64,000 bases of DNA from an uncultured Clostridia bacterium (GTDB lineage Bacteria > Bacillota > Clostridia > TANB77 > UBA1234). The position numbers and the translations under genes are program-made. How positions within the stretch are numbered: position 1 is the stretch's first letter; the number at the start of each line of letters is the position of its first letter. Positions 37,448 to 48,747 of the stretch are shown here, one piece after another. Location of the stretch: NCBI GenBank assembly GCA_934149305.1, contig CAKPEF010000005.1:25658-89657 (forward strand), given 5' to 3'. The notes beneath the pieces are model-generated. The model ran no database searches. It saw only the letters and a program-made list of their open reading frames with translations, and was not told where the DNA came from.

Positions 37448-37482
37448 AAATGTAACGGAGCTTAAGTGTGCTCAATAAAAAT
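37448..37482 (+). repeat. Partial core of dispersed intergenic repeat
   Basis: ATGTAACGGAGCTTAAGTGTG followed by CTCAATAAAAATA resembles the MITE core (ATGTAGCTTAAG...GTGCTCCATAAAAATA). No terminal repeats here. It fills part of the murB-yvcK gap. Confidence 0.6.
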
Positions 37483-37522
37483 ATCAACATGTATATAAAA
37501 AACGAAACGGAGTAGTAAAATA

Positions 37523-38914
37523 ATGAGTGTATTAGGAGAATGGCTTGGACCAGGCCTTAAAATGAAAAGATGGCTATTTTTAGTATTGGTAGGTACAGCA
37601 ATGCTTAGTTATGGTTTCGCACAAATCATATCAAACCAAGAACTAGGAATTTATAACTTAATTTTTTATGCAATAACTTTTATATTGGGATTTACATTAA
37701 TAATAGTAGGCTTCATAATGGCACAAAGGAGAATGCTTCAGGCAATTGCAGAGTATAGTGCTAATCAAAATATTAGAAACCTTAATATAAAACGTTTGCT
37801 TTATGATAAAAAAATGTTAGATAGAAATATAAAGGTTGTTGCAATAGGTGATGGAGCAGGACTTTCAAAAGTTTTAGAGGGAGTAAAAATATTTTCAAAT
37901 AATGTTACAGCAATAGTTAGTGTTATTGGCAAAGACAATAGAAACATATGCAACAATGTAAATGTAACAGGAATAAAAAAAGCTTCAATAGCTCTTGCAA
38001 ATAGAGAAGATGATTTTGAATCATTTATGAATTATAAAATACTAAATGGAGAATGTGCAGGCCAGACAGCTGGAGATGTTTTCATAAAAACATTAACTAA
38101 TATGCATGGCGGTAATTTATCAGAAGCAATAAATCATATGTCAAAGATTGTTTCTATAAAAGGAAAAGTAATACCAGCAACATTAAATCAAGTTGAATTA
38201 GGAGCAATATTAAATGATGGTAGTAGAGTAATAGGAAGAAATGAAATACTAGAAAAAATAAGAGAAAGAAATTCTCCAATAGAGAAGTTGTTTTTAGTTC
38301 CAGAAAGATGTGAACCGGGACCAGATGTTATTAGAAGTATAAAAGAAGCAGATGTAATAGTAATTGGACCGGGAAGTTTGTACATGGGAATCCTACCAAT
38401 ATTGCTTATAAGAGAGATTGCGGATAGCATAAAGAAAAGTAAGGCAAGTAAGATATTTGTTTCAAACATAATGACAGAAGCTGGTCAAACAGATGACTTT
38501 TCAGTGGCAGATTATATTCATGTCATCGAGGAACATGTAGGAAAAGGCTTGTTTGATTATTGTGTTGTATCAGATAGTGATATAATGCCGGAATATATTA
38601 GAAAATATAATAGAAATGGTTCGGATTTAGTAGATATTGATAGACGCATATTAAAAAATATGAACACAAATTTAGTTATAGATGATTTGACGGTTATAGG
38701 TGAAAACAATACGATTCATCATGATCCAGTTAAGCTTGCAAAAACAATTGTTAAAATCGTATGTGACAACATGGATATGGAAGACAATCAAAGCGCATTA
38801 AACTATTACACGGTAAAGTCAAAAATGGATGGCGTAAAAAAGAAGAAAAAGAAAAGTATTTTATTTAGTGATGTGAAGGTTATAAGAACCAATAAGGTGA
38901 AAAATAAAAAATAA
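37523..38914 (+). CDS. YvcK/CofD-like protein with membrane anchor
   Basis: 463 residues. Two N-terminal hydrophobic segments (~17-36, 42-66) precede a CofD/YvcK-like domain: NIKVVAIGDGAGLSKVLEGVK in place of the usual GGGTG, IVVIGPGSLYMGILPILL and VSNIMTEAGQTDDFSVADYIHVIEEH. YvcK proteins bind UDP-GlcNAc and coordinate wall synthesis with carbon source. The altered phosphate loop suggests altered ligand affinity. The basic C-terminus is Lys-rich. Context next to murB fits a wall-related role. Confidence 0.85.
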   Translation: MSVLGEWLGPGLKMKRWLFLVLVGTAMLSYGFAQIISNQELGIYNLIFYAITFILGFTLIIVGFIMAQRRMLQAIAEYSANQNIRNLNIKRLLYDKKMLDRNIKVVAIGDGAGLSKVLEGVKIFSNNVTAIVSVIGKDNRNICNNVNVTGIKKASIALANREDDFESFMNYKILNGECAGQTAGDVFIKTLTNMHGGNLSEAINHMSKIVSIKGKVIPATLNQVELGAILNDGSRVIGRNEILEKIRERNSPIEKLFLVPERCEPGPDVIRSIKEADVIVIGPGSLYMGILPILLIREIADSIKKSKASKIFVSNIMTEAGQTDDFSVADYIHVIEEHVGKGLFDYCVVSDSDIMPEYIRKYNRNGSDLVDIDRRILKNMNTNLVIDDLTVIGENNTIHHDPVKLAKTIVKIVCDNMDMEDNQSALNYYTVKSKMDGVKKKKKKSILFSDVKVIRTNKVKNKK

Positions 38915-38936
38915 TTACTAATGGGAGATATTGTGT

Positions 38937-40817
38937 ATGGAGATTACAAAAGATAATTTTGAAAGTGTAATTAAAAATGAATGGATAGTTACAAACGGAA
39001 TAGGAGGATTTTCATCAAGTACAATTTCTAATTGCAATACAAGAAAATATCATGGCTTACTAATTGCAGCACTTGGAAAAACAAGTGAAAGATATTTATG
39101 CCTTTCAAAACTTAATGAAACAATAATATTAAAGAGCACAGAATATTCTTTTTCTACAAACGAATGCGTAAATTTTATAGAAAAAGGTTATGTGTATCAA
39201 ACCGATTTTACAAAACTATATTTGCCTAAATTTGAGTATATGGTAAAAAATATAAAAATAGAAAAAGAGATTGCAATGAAGTATGGCGAAAATAAAGTGG
39301 CAGTAACATACAAAATAAAAACTGATAAAGATGATGCAATACTAAAACTTCAACCGTTAGTGAACTTTAGAAATTTTCATGAAACTAAAAATTTTCATGA
39401 AACAGTGCAAGAAGTAAATGAGACCGCTGTAAATGTCGAACTAAAAAACGATATAAAATTGCACATGAAAGTGTCTGATGGAGAATATACAACATATTCA
39501 AATACATATTATGAAAATATGTATTATAAAATAGAAGATGAAAGAGGCTTAGATTCATACGAGAGTCATTATATGCCTGGCTATTTTGAAATATCTATTC
39601 CGAGAAATACTGAAAAAATAGTAGAATTTGTTGCAAGTGTTGATTGTGTGCCAGAATTCTTAAAAAAAGCGGATGCACAAGATATAATAAGAGGGGAAAA
39701 AGTAAGATTCGAAAAAATTTGTAAGATGGCAAATGCAAAATCAGATATTGAAAAAGAACTTACAATAGCAGCAGATAATTTTATTATACAAAAAAATAAT
39801 ATAAAAACAATAATAGCAGGCTATCCATGGTTTGGAGATTGGGGCAGAGATACATTTATAGCGTTTGAGGGGCTACTTCTAGAAACAGGAAGATTTAAAG
39901 ATGCTAAAGAAATTATAAATGGTTTTAGAAAATATATAAAAAATGGTTTAGTTCCAAATCTAATCTCCGAAGATGGCGCAGAAAGTTACAACAGCGTTGA
40001 TGCTTCTTTATGGTATATAGATGCTATATATAAGTATTATAAATATACGAAGGATATGGAATTTATAAAAAATATTTATCCGTTTATATTAGAGATAATA
40101 AATGCATATAAAGATGGCACATTATTTGAAATAAAAATGGATGAAGATGGACTTATTATGGCGGGGAGCAAAGACACACAGCTTACTTGGATGGACGCAA
40201 AAGTTGGAGATGTAATTCCAACACCTAGATATGGAAAAGCTGTTGAGATAAACGCACTTTGGTATAATGCATTAAAAATAACAGAAGTATTTTCTAATAT
40301 AATAAATGAAAATTTTGATAGTGAACTATCTACCAGAGTAGAAGAATCATTTAAAAAGTTTTACGCAGAAAGAGGTCTTTTTGATACGATAGAACCGCTA
40401 AAAAATCAAATAAGACCAAATCAAGTAATAGCAATAGGAATAGAATTTTCACCAGTAGATAAAGAAAAGGCAAAAGAAATTATAAAACTTGTAGAAGAAG
40501 AACTATACACAAATAAGGGATTAAAGACACTTTCAAGTGATGATAGTGAATATAGACCTTATTATTTTGGCGGGGTATATGAAAGAGATACAAGTTATCA
40601 TCAAGGAACAGTATGGCCATTTTTAATGATGTTTTATAATCACGCTATAAAAAAATATGAAAAAAGGATAAATGATGGCATAAACACTGCAGAATTGCTT
40701 CGTGATGATTGCATAGGAAGCATTGCAGAAATATATGATGCAGAAGAGCCAAGAATGCCAAAAGGTGCTTTTGCACAAGCATGGAGTGTAGCAATGGCAA
40801 TAGATAATATTTTTTAA
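38937..40817 (+). CDS. Glycogen debranching enzyme (amylo-alpha-1,6-glucosidase)
   Basis: 626 residues from ATG 38937 behind GGGAG. The N-terminal domain begins with NEWIVTNGIGGFSSSTISN and TRKYHGLLIAAL, the hallmark of the archaeal/bacterial single-function debranching enzymes. The C-terminal (alpha/alpha)6 barrel contains WFGDWGRDTFIAFEGLLLETG, with the catalytic acids expected in GDWGRD and in the GAFAQAWSVA region. It removes alpha-1,6 branches of glycogen. The CBM-like protein at 57720 is a possible partner. It ends 12 bp before ruvC. Confidence 0.92.
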   Translation: MEITKDNFESVIKNEWIVTNGIGGFSSSTISNCNTRKYHGLLIAALGKTSERYLCLSKLNETIILKSTEYSFSTNECVNFIEKGYVYQTDFTKLYLPKFEYMVKNIKIEKEIAMKYGENKVAVTYKIKTDKDDAILKLQPLVNFRNFHETKNFHETVQEVNETAVNVELKNDIKLHMKVSDGEYTTYSNTYYENMYYKIEDERGLDSYESHYMPGYFEISIPRNTEKIVEFVASVDCVPEFLKKADAQDIIRGEKVRFEKICKMANAKSDIEKELTIAADNFIIQKNNIKTIIAGYPWFGDWGRDTFIAFEGLLLETGRFKDAKEIINGFRKYIKNGLVPNLISEDGAESYNSVDASLWYIDAIYKYYKYTKDMEFIKNIYPFILEIINAYKDGTLFEIKMDEDGLIMAGSKDTQLTWMDAKVGDVIPTPRYGKAVEINALWYNALKITEVFSNIINENFDSELSTRVEESFKKFYAERGLFDTIEPLKNQIRPNQVIAIGIEFSPVDKEKAKEIIKLVEEELYTNKGLKTLSSDDSEYRPYYFGGVYERDTSYHQGTVWPFLMMFYNHAIKKYEKRINDGINTAELLRDDCIGSIAEIYDAEEPRMPKGAFAQAWSVAMAIDNIF

Positions 40818-40829
40818 AAGGAGTTTAAT

Positions 40830-41318
40830 GTGAGAATAATAGGTATAGACCCAGGATATGCAATAACTGGATTTGGTGTAATAGAGTATGAGGGAAACCA
40901 CTTTAAATTAGTAGAAGCTGGCGCAATAGAAACTAAGGCGGGCGTATCTTTTCCAATTAGATTAGAAAAAATATATGATGATATGATGGAACTAATTGAA
41001 AAATATAAGCCAGATGCAATTTCGATAGAAGAACTATTTTTTAATACAAATACTACAACAGCAATTGGCGTGGCGCAGGGTAGAGGTGCTGTTTTAATAG
41101 CAGCTGCAAAAACAAATACTCCTATATATGAGTATACACCACTTCAAGTAAAACAAGCAGTCGTCGGATATGGAAGGGCAGAGAAAAAACAAGTTCAGCT
41201 AATGGTTCAAAGAATTTTAAACTTAGAAAAAATTCCTAAACTAGATGATACAACTGATGCAATGGCAATAGCCATGTGTCATGCGCATAGTTATAGATTT
41301 GCAGAACCAATAAAATAA
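40830..41318 (+). CDS. ruvC: Holliday junction resolvase RuvC
   Basis: 162 residues, GTG start at 40830 behind AAAGGAG. Catalytic acidic residues are in IIGIDPGYAITGFG, SIEELFF and DTTDAMAIAMCHAH. It cleaves Holliday junctions with RuvAB. ruvA and ruvB, its usual partners, are not in this window. Fourteen bp precede holA. Confidence 0.96.
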   Translation: MRIIGIDPGYAITGFGVIEYEGNHFKLVEAGAIETKAGVSFPIRLEKIYDDMMELIEKYKPDAISIEELFFNTNTTTAIGVAQGRGAVLIAAAKTNTPIYEYTPLQVKQAVVGYGRAEKKQVQLMVQRILNLEKIPKLDDTTDAMAIAMCHAHSYRFAEPIK

Positions 41319-41331
41319 AATACGAGGAGAT

Positions 41332-42318
41332 ATGTGGTATAATTTATATACCATAAAAAGTAATATGAGTAATTTATATCTAATTACAGGGGAAGAAACT
41401 TACGAAAAAAATGAATGCTTAGAAAAAATAAAAAATAACTTTGGTGAATTAGTAAAAGGCATAAATTATATAGTGCTAGATAAGGATAGTATTTCTAATT
41501 TAGAAAGTGAAATAAATACCTATCCTTTTGGATATTCTAAGAAGCTTATAGTAGTTAAATTTGACAAAAAAGAAGGTGCGTCTGAAGAAGAGGTAGACAA
41601 AAAAACAGACTTTTTAAATGATCAAATGCAAGAATTACTTTCAAACTTAGATGAAAGTGTTAATGTTGTTTTCATAGGAGATTTCACTGCTAAAAGCAAA
41701 ATTTATAAATTCGTAGAAAAAAATGGGACATGCTTCATGCTAGACAAGAAAAAAGAAAACGAGATTTTGCCATGGTGTAGAAAGCTTTTTGATAAAGAAG
41801 GCGTACAAATTTCAAACTCTGATATTTCATACCTAATAAATTTGTGTGGAACAGAAAAACAGATACTAAAAAACGAAATAGAAAAATTATTAGGATTTGC
41901 AACATTTTCAAAAGTAGTAAAAAAAGAAGATATAGATAAGTTATGTATAAAAATATCAGATATAATCATATTTGATTTAACGGATAGTTTGGGTGAAAAA
42001 AATGTAAAAAAAGCGTTATTGTCACTAAATGAGTTAATTGAAAATAAGGAGCCAATACAAAAGATAGTAATAATGATAGCAAAACATTTTAAATCATTAT
42101 TAGTAGCTAAAATTGCTACTGAAGAAGGCAAAAATCTGATGAATGAGTTAAGTACTAAATCTACTTATGCCGCAAATAAATACAAAGAACAATCTCGAAG
42201 ATTTAAAAAAGAAGAACTTATTAGCATAATAGAAAAACTTTCAAAATTAGATATCGATTCAAAGCTTGGAAAAATAGATTTAAAGATAGGCATAGAAAAA
42301 ATAATATGTGGTGGTTAA
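41332..42318 (+). CDS. holA: DNA polymerase III delta subunit
   Basis: Clamp-loader delta subunit, opening the sliding clamp. The N-terminal pattern SNLYLITGEETYEKNECLEKI and the C-terminal lid/collar domains (ELIENKEPIQKIVIMIAKHFKSLL) fit HolA. It is 328 residues from ATG 41332 or 317 from ATG 41365; the second gives the usual N-terminus, the first has GAGGAG directly upstream but only two bases away. The stretch between contains the palindrome GGTATA-ATTTA-TATACC. The terminator stem overlaps its stop. The usual neighbour rpsT is absent; gpr follows in the opposite direction. Confidence 0.88.
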   Translation: MWYNLYTIKSNMSNLYLITGEETYEKNECLEKIKNNFGELVKGINYIVLDKDSISNLESEINTYPFGYSKKLIVVKFDKKEGASEEEVDKKTDFLNDQMQELLSNLDESVNVVFIGDFTAKSKIYKFVEKNGTCFMLDKKKENEILPWCRKLFDKEGVQISNSDISYLINLCGTEKQILKNEIEKLLGFATFSKVVKKEDIDKLCIKISDIIIFDLTDSLGEKNVKKALLSLNELIENKEPIQKIVIMIAKHFKSLLVAKIATEEGKNLMNELSTKSTYAANKYKEQSRRFKKEELISIIEKLSKLDIDSKLGKIDLKIGIEKIICGG

Positions 42319-42354
42319 TTAAAAGATGCTTCATTTAAAGCATCTTTTAATTAA
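42315..42354. terminator. Bidirectional terminator between holA and gpr
   Basis: TTAATTAAAAGATGCTT (42315-42331) pairs with AAGCATCTTTTAATTAA (42338-42354), a 17-bp perfect stem containing the stop codons of both genes. Confidence 0.92.
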
Positions 42355-43261
42355 GCGCCATATTTATGCTGTCTGCAACTAATGAAGATAAATTAGAAAT
42401 AATATCATCAATATCTTTGGGGGTTACCATAAAATCAAATTTTTTATTTTCAAGAATTTCTTTCATGTAATTTGTTTGCTTTAATTCCTCTTTTTTAGTC
42501 TCATCTTCATTCTTATCAATAACATATTTTATAGCTTCATCTACAATTGTAGGTACTCCGACCACAGTTGGCACTCCAATTACAATTGTAGGTACTCCAA
42601 GAACATCTTTTGTAATAGCAAATCGACTGTTTCCAACACCAGAGCCAGGAATTATACCTGTATCAGATATTTGTATTGTTTTACTAATTCTATCCATATT
42701 TTTTGAGGCTAAAGCATCAATTACTATAACTAAATTTGGATTTATCCTATCAACAATGCCTTTTACAATTTCACTAGTTTCAATTCCAGTAGTACCTAAA
42801 ACTCCAGGAATTATTGCGCTAACAGCTCTTGTACCTTCTTTTACATATTCGGGGGCATATTCAATAAGATGTCTTGTAATCTGCAAATTTTCAATTACTT
42901 TAGGGCCTAGTGCGTCAGGCGTTACATCACCGTTACCAAGTCCAACCACTAAAACAGTATCACTTTTTACCAAGTGTGAAATATCTTTTATAATTTCTGA
43001 AACTTTTTGAATAATCTTATTATCAATATTTTCAACTTCATCATTCATCATTTGAGATTCAATCGTAATATAGTTTCCAATAGGTTTGCCAAGCGCATTT
43101 GCCCCTTCATCGGACAGAATTTTAACTTTAGTTACTAAAATATCACTGTCATTATCATCAATTTCGGTTTCGATGCCGGGAATTTCATCTTCAATTTTTT
43201 GAGCACTACGATAAATTTCTCTATTTTCTAAAGCAAGGTCTGTTCTTATTTCATATTGCAT
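42347..43261 (-). CDS. gpr: Spore germination protease GPR
   Basis: 304 residues from ATG 43261, which has GGAGGTG upstream; an in-frame start 5 codons earlier is less likely. It degrades small acid-soluble spore proteins during germination. Features: N-terminal RTDLALENREIY, then VLVVGLGNGDVTPDALGPKV, GIPGVLGTTGIETSEIVKGIV-like central stretch and VIGVPTVVGVPTIV. The family prosequence is short. Expressed in the forespore in Bacillus; no sigma-G promoter could be assigned with confidence. Confidence 0.95.
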   Translation of the reverse strand: MQYEIRTDLALENREIYRSAQKIEDEIPGIETEIDDNDSDILVTKVKILSDEGANALGKPIGNYITIESQMMNDEVENIDNKIIQKVSEIIKDISHLVKSDTVLVVGLGNGDVTPDALGPKVIENLQITRHLIEYAPEYVKEGTRAVSAIIPGVLGTTGIETSEIVKGIVDRINPNLVIVIDALASKNMDRISKTIQISDTGIIPGSGVGNSRFAITKDVLGVPTIVIGVPTVVGVPTIVDEAIKYVIDKNEDETKKEELKQTNYMKEILENKKFDFMVTPKDIDDIISNLSSLVADSINMALN

Positions 43262-43337
43262 ATAATGCACCTCCAATGGTATTTTTAGCTAAAAAAATAA
43301 AAATATGCATTAAAAATTCAATGACATTTAATAATGC

Positions 43338-43443
43338 GTTACCATTCAGCCTTAAAAAGTTAAAAAATGTAGCTTAAGCTTAGGTGTGCTCCATAAAAAT
43401 ATTACTGTTTAGCATTTGTCATAAATTAAGGCTGAATGGCAAC
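43338..43443 (+). mobile_element. MITE-like element, copy 2
   Basis: 106 bp. Ends GTTACCATTCAGCCTTAA (43338-43355) and TTAAGGCTGAATGGCAAC (43426-43443) are an 18-bp inverted repeat with one mismatch. The interior is ATGTAGCTTAAGCTTAGG, then TGTGCTCCATAAAAATA. The flanks show no clear duplication. It sits between gpr and the giant hydrolase. Confidence 0.85.
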
Positions 43444-43472
43444 TCATATATTGTGAAATTTTTATAAATATG

Positions 43473-43501
43473 TTGATGGGCTAAGCTTTTTACTGTATAA
43501 T
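43473..43501 (+). promoter_or_regulatory. Promoter of the giant hydrolase gene
   Basis: TTGATG (43473-43478), 17-bp spacer, TATAAT (43496-43501), just behind the MITE. Confidence 0.75.
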
Positions 43502-43527
43502 TGAAATATATATTATGAGGTGATTAT

Positions 43528-46500
43528 ATGAGTGGAAATATCGTTGAAAATACAAAAAAAGTAGCAGGAAAAGTCAAAGGATTCTTTACCAAAGTTGTAA
43601 AAACTGTCAAGTTTCTTATGACACCAGTAGGGCAATTTGTTGGGCTTGTGGTATTAGCGGCAAGCTTAGCAATTATAATATATGTAATTTCAGAAGTAAT
43701 TCAAAATGCAACTCATCACTTTTTTCATGGAGAGTTTGCAGGATTATCAACAACTGGTGATTATGAAAATGTAATATCTAGTCTTGGCTATAGTGGATAT
43801 GATTCATATATTTCAGAAGAATTATGGCAAGATTATGCAGCATTTGAATATGCTGTTTTAATGGATGTTGCAGAACATATGTATAAAAATCAAGATTATT
43901 TAACCACATTAGATTGTGAAGGAGAAGAGTACGATACATCAGCAGTTATACCAGAAGGCATAATAGAAACAGAGTATGATGCTGGTAAAATAAGTGACTC
44001 TGAGTGGAGATACTATTTAAGCCGTGGACAAGAGGGAAATGCTCCAAATGGATTTAGTACGCCTGCCAAGAAAATGCCAGGAGGAAATAGAAAAGTTACA
44101 ACACCTAGAATTATATACGATGTTGTAAATCATGAATATGAAGATGATGCAATATCTTTAATGCCATATCTAGTTGTAGTTAGAGAAGATATAGAGCTAA
44201 ATTACTTTTTAGATGGGCTTCCAGAAGATGTTTGGAAGTCGTATGAAAAATATGCTGAGATAGTTGATATAGATCCAAATCACTTAGAAACTTATAAGGA
44301 CAAGATTAATCCTATAAGATTTAGCGCAATACTAAATAGATACAATTACAATATGCCAACATCAGCATATAAAGAAGACCTAGAAGAAGACCAATCACAA
44401 GGACAAGAAGTATACGGAGTTGAATCTAAAAATGGTTTTATAAAAGCAGATGGTGAGTATGTTGACTACAAACCAGACCAAATGTATTATATAGAACAAG
44501 AAACAGATATTGTGTATAAAATACCACTAAAAATACTGATAAACAGATATTTGCCAAAATCAACATTATTAACATCATGGTATCTATTAAAACAAGATAA
44601 ACCAGATGGCGAGGGCTTCAAAATAGATGAAATGATGCTTGATATAAAAGAGATATATAATGCAGCATGTCTTACCAAAGATTCTTCCGGAGTTGAGTCG
44701 ATAACAATTACCGGCTATATAGATAAAGAAACTGGCAAACAAAAGAAAGGTACTCCTCCAGCTGATGCAGATGGAAATCCAGCACCTAAAGAAATAAGAA
44801 CCGGTACAGAAAAAATGGATGGTAGCCAAACTGTAGATGCAGTTCAATATGATGAAAACGGCAGAGTAATAAGAGATGATGATGGAAAGGCAATAACATC
44901 ACCAAAAGAAGTTAGATATGCAACCACTAATTTAAGAACAATGGTTTATTTTGAACAATTTGGACTTGAAACATCAATGTACGAAAAGTATAAAGCTTAT
45001 TTAGGCCCTTCAGGTGATTATGAACCATACAGTGGAGACGAGGCAAGACCAGAGGCAGAGTCACCTACTATTACATACTTGACAAAAGAAAGAGTAAACT
45101 TTATACAAACATTAAATCTTACATTGCCGAAAGAAATAAAGTATATAGCAGAAGATGATAGCGAAGTGACGATAGATAAACCATTTGAGGTTAAACTAAA
45201 ACCAACTTATTCGCATAGAGAGGATACAGATCCGGATTTAGATGAAAGATTAAAGTCTTTATATCTATTTAGCGGTGAAGATACGGGAGCATATATTTCA
45301 CAAGAACCACCATATGATATAATGGAAAAAGTTGTACAATTAGCAGAAGAAAAACTTGAGAATCCAGGAATAAGTGCTATACCTGGTGAAGAACATCATT
45401 TTATAAACCAATTATATATTATGGCAGATGTTGGAAATACAACTCTTGTTGAAGAAGCAAATGGTAAATACATAGAGCCTGAAAAGCTAGTCTATAGATT
45501 AGCAGAAGATTATAGATATTATAATCAAGATGATCAAATGCCACATTGGTATGATATATATGAGTCGAAAAAAGGTAGCGGAACGCCAACACAGGAAGAG
45601 CTAGAAGATGCATATCTTGAGGCTTTTAGGGAGGTATACTCTGACGACGAGAATGAGAAACTCATTAAAGAAATGTTATATGAAGAAATAAAAAAGAGTA
45701 GCGACTGGCCTAATCCGAAAAGCAAAGATGATATATTATCATATGAAAAGGCTATCGTTGATTATACATACAATAATTCAGCCGAATTATATTCTGGGGA
45801 TGGAGGAAAAATAACACATAACGAAGATGAAAAAGATGTATTTGAAGGTAACTATAAGGTTAACTATTACTGGGATGCAGTATACATAGTAGAAGAAAGA
45901 CAACTACAAATGAGACAGCCAATACATCATAGGAGAATGCCAGTAGCACTAGTAAAATATTGTGATTTTTGGGCAAAGAGTGTTACTTATGAAAACAGTA
46001 TAACAATGAACCCTATAGATTATAGAAATTATTTATATTTAATTCCAGCATCAAAAACATCACTTGGCTTAGTAAAAATGGAGTTGCATGAAGATGCTAA
46101 ATACAGAGTATCAACATTTAAACAATATTTTAATAGTCAAGATGAAAATGGTATAAAAGAAAACGATATACTAGATATGTTAGTTCAGTGGGAAAATTAT
46201 GCTCAAAAAGGCGGAGATGAAGTAACATATTCATATATGAGAGACTTATACAAACTTATTTTATACATAAAAGAAGATACCTCAATGCTAGATTCAGCAT
46301 ATAAATACTTATACATATCACCAAACATAAGTAATTATAAAGATGAAACGTTGCAAAAAATCTTTTGGCTTGAAAGACTTCGGAGTATCACAGGGGGAAG
46401 ACGAGTTAACCGAAGACGAACAACTAAAAACAAGAACAAAGGCACTAGAATCAAAATGGCAAAATTTAGAGTATGACGAATATGAAGAATGTTTATATGG

Positions 46501-48526
46501 AACGGGTGATGGTGACGAAGATGCAAAAGTATATGCACTATTCCCATATGGTTCACCACTTATAAGAGCTTATTATATGCTTAACGGTTGGCAGAAAACG
46601 GTATCGCAGGAATTTGGCAATGGACATGCAGCTACAGATATGGTTTCAAGAACATTGCTAAAAAGCATATTAAGTAGGACTGGTGATGTTTCAGAGCATA
46701 TATATTATTATGAGCTAAACAGACTAACTCTTTATTATATGCGAAATGGAAAAGCAAAAGAAGATGCTTTCTTATTAGCTGAGAATGAACTAAATAATAC
46801 ATTAAAGATTACTTCACTATATTCACCTGTCGTTGCAGTGGCACCGGGTTATGTTTATAAGGTGGATTATGATGCAAGATCTGGTTTTTATGTGTCAATT
46901 ATTCATGATTATGATGAGGATACTGGTAAAGGGGATAAAACAAGCTTTTATGCGCATTTGAAAAGATGGCCTTTAGTTTCAGAAGGAGAATATATAGGTG
47001 CAGGTACAATACTTGGATATGAAGGCTCAACAGGTAGAAGTACGGGGAATCACTTACATTTTGAGCTTGAGAAATCAAATCCAAAGGATTACTTGATGCC
47101 TATATTTAGTCCATTTTATAATGCGGAAAAAGCAGAAAAAATACTAGAAGAAGATGAAACTTTTGCACTTGGAACAGATTACTATACTTTAGAAAGAACG
47201 GTGCTACTAGAAGATGCATTATTTGCGGAAAATAATGTGATAAACGGAATGGTACTAGAAGATGGTACAACTGTAAATTATACACCGCCTGCAAATCCAG
47301 GCTCACCGTATAAATCAGGTGACACATATATTGGCTCGGCAGAGCCAGCTGTATGGGGAAACAATATTCCAACTAAAGCGACTGCTGAAAAACTTGAAGA
47401 AATAATCGATTTGTCATATTTATATAGAACAGTTCCGTATAAAAGTGGAGAAAAAGATTCAGGTGCAGGTGGAATGCTTAATGAACCTACAAAATTGCTT
47501 TCAAATCCAGACTTTTTCGATAGAGAGAGTAGTTTTGCTAAAGAGAGACTAAAATGGCTAAAATGGTTTGCAATTCAGATGGCAGAATACAAATCTCCTA
47601 GAGTTGTTCCATATTATAACGGACCGGCAGATGACACAACCGAGATAAAAGATGAAGAAGCAATAAAAGATTTGAAAGCTATGCAAGACTCATTAAGAAG
47701 TGCTGGATATTATCAAAAAGCAGGATATAAATGGGAGGAAGTTCCATATGGCTCTTATTCTGAACAGTTAAAAGAGATTGTAAAAGTAATGCAAAAAGAT
47801 TTAAAAGATAAAGGATATGAAGTTAATGTAGATGGAAAGCTTACAATAGAAACGCTTTCAAACTATAATACAATGATGCAGTACACAGATAAAGAAAACC
47901 AAGATGCAATGGCTAAAAAGACATCATATAATTCAGAAGTTGATTTATCGATGGAGCCAGCGCTTGAGCTTGCGATTGTAGAAAAAGAAAGCAAGTATTT
48001 AGCACTAAAAGAAAAGGCAGGTTCAAGCTCTGTAGAATTGGAGTATAAATTTTATATTAAAAACTTCAATAAAGACCAAGGCTTAATGCAGATAGATCCT
48101 AAGCTTGCAATTGAAAGGTATTGGGAAGATAGAATAAAAAGTGGAGATGCAGTATTATTTATAAGACAACCAATGAGAAATACCAATATCGGTGTAGAAA
48201 TAATAAAAGAATATGCAATGGAGCTATATGAAAAATACAAAGTAGATATAGATAAGGCAAAAAATGAAATAATATATCATGAAAAGACTAGCGGTTATTG
48301 GTATACAGAAGTTTATATTCCGGGACAAAAATATGTTTCAAGGTGGTGTGACCCAGAAAATATGGATAGACTAATGCTTTACGCAATAGCATTAGAAGCA
48401 TATGATAAAGGTGGAGTTGACAAAATAGATAAATCAACAGTGCAAACAATATTAAGAGATGGGCCGACTGATTATCCAAAAGAGATATTTGAAACATATA
48501 AAAGGTTAATACTTTCGCAAAAATAA
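43528..48526 (+). CDS. Giant membrane-anchored wall hydrolase (M23 + lytic-transglycosylase-like), read through one +1 frameshift at CGG
   Basis: Frame 1 (43528-46380) ends at GAA-AGA-CTT-CGG-AGT; skipping C at 46381 continues in frame 2 (46382-48526), giving 1665 residues. One membrane helix (~35-60) anchors it. The long middle region (~80-950) is unrecognised and contains SGD motifs (GPSGDYEPYSGDEA). After the shift, an M23 endopeptidase core: FGNGHAATDM, then YAHLKRWPLVSEG and STGRSTGNHLHFELE (HxH zinc site). A lysozyme-like region follows (LAIVEKESKY, NKDQGLMQIDP). Likely a peptidoglycan remodelling machine. Without the shift the product would lose both catalytic domains. Confidence 0.82.
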
Positions 48527-48536
48527 ATAAGAGGTA

Positions 48537-48676
48537 TTAAGCACACTGTGCTCTTAAAGTTAACTAAACACACAAAAGTGTAGTTTAAGTTTAGATGCGC
48601 TCCATAAAAGATTATATAAAAATTAAATAAAGACACAAAAATTGTGGATTAAGCTTAGGTGTGCTACATAAAAATA
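48537..48676 (+). repeat. Three tandem copies of the intergenic repeat core
   Basis: Within 140 bp lie TTAAGCACACTGTGCTCT (48537), GTGTAGTTTAAGTTTAGA...GCGCTCCATAAAAG (48574-48610) and TTGTGGATTAAGCTTAGG...TGTGCTACATAAAAATA (48637-48676). All are variants of the MITE core; no terminal repeats are evident. Confidence 0.72.
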
Positions 48677-48747
48677 ATCGATAAAAACATGCTAAAATAA
48701 AATTGAAAAATATTGTGATTAGCAAACAAAATAAAAAGGAGAGCTTT

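Noticed and set aside
46343..48526. The second half of the giant hydrolase as an independent gene starting at ATG 46343
   Set aside because: No ribosome binding site, the first residues are out-of-frame translation of the first half, and the two halves join without loss at CTT-CGG-A.
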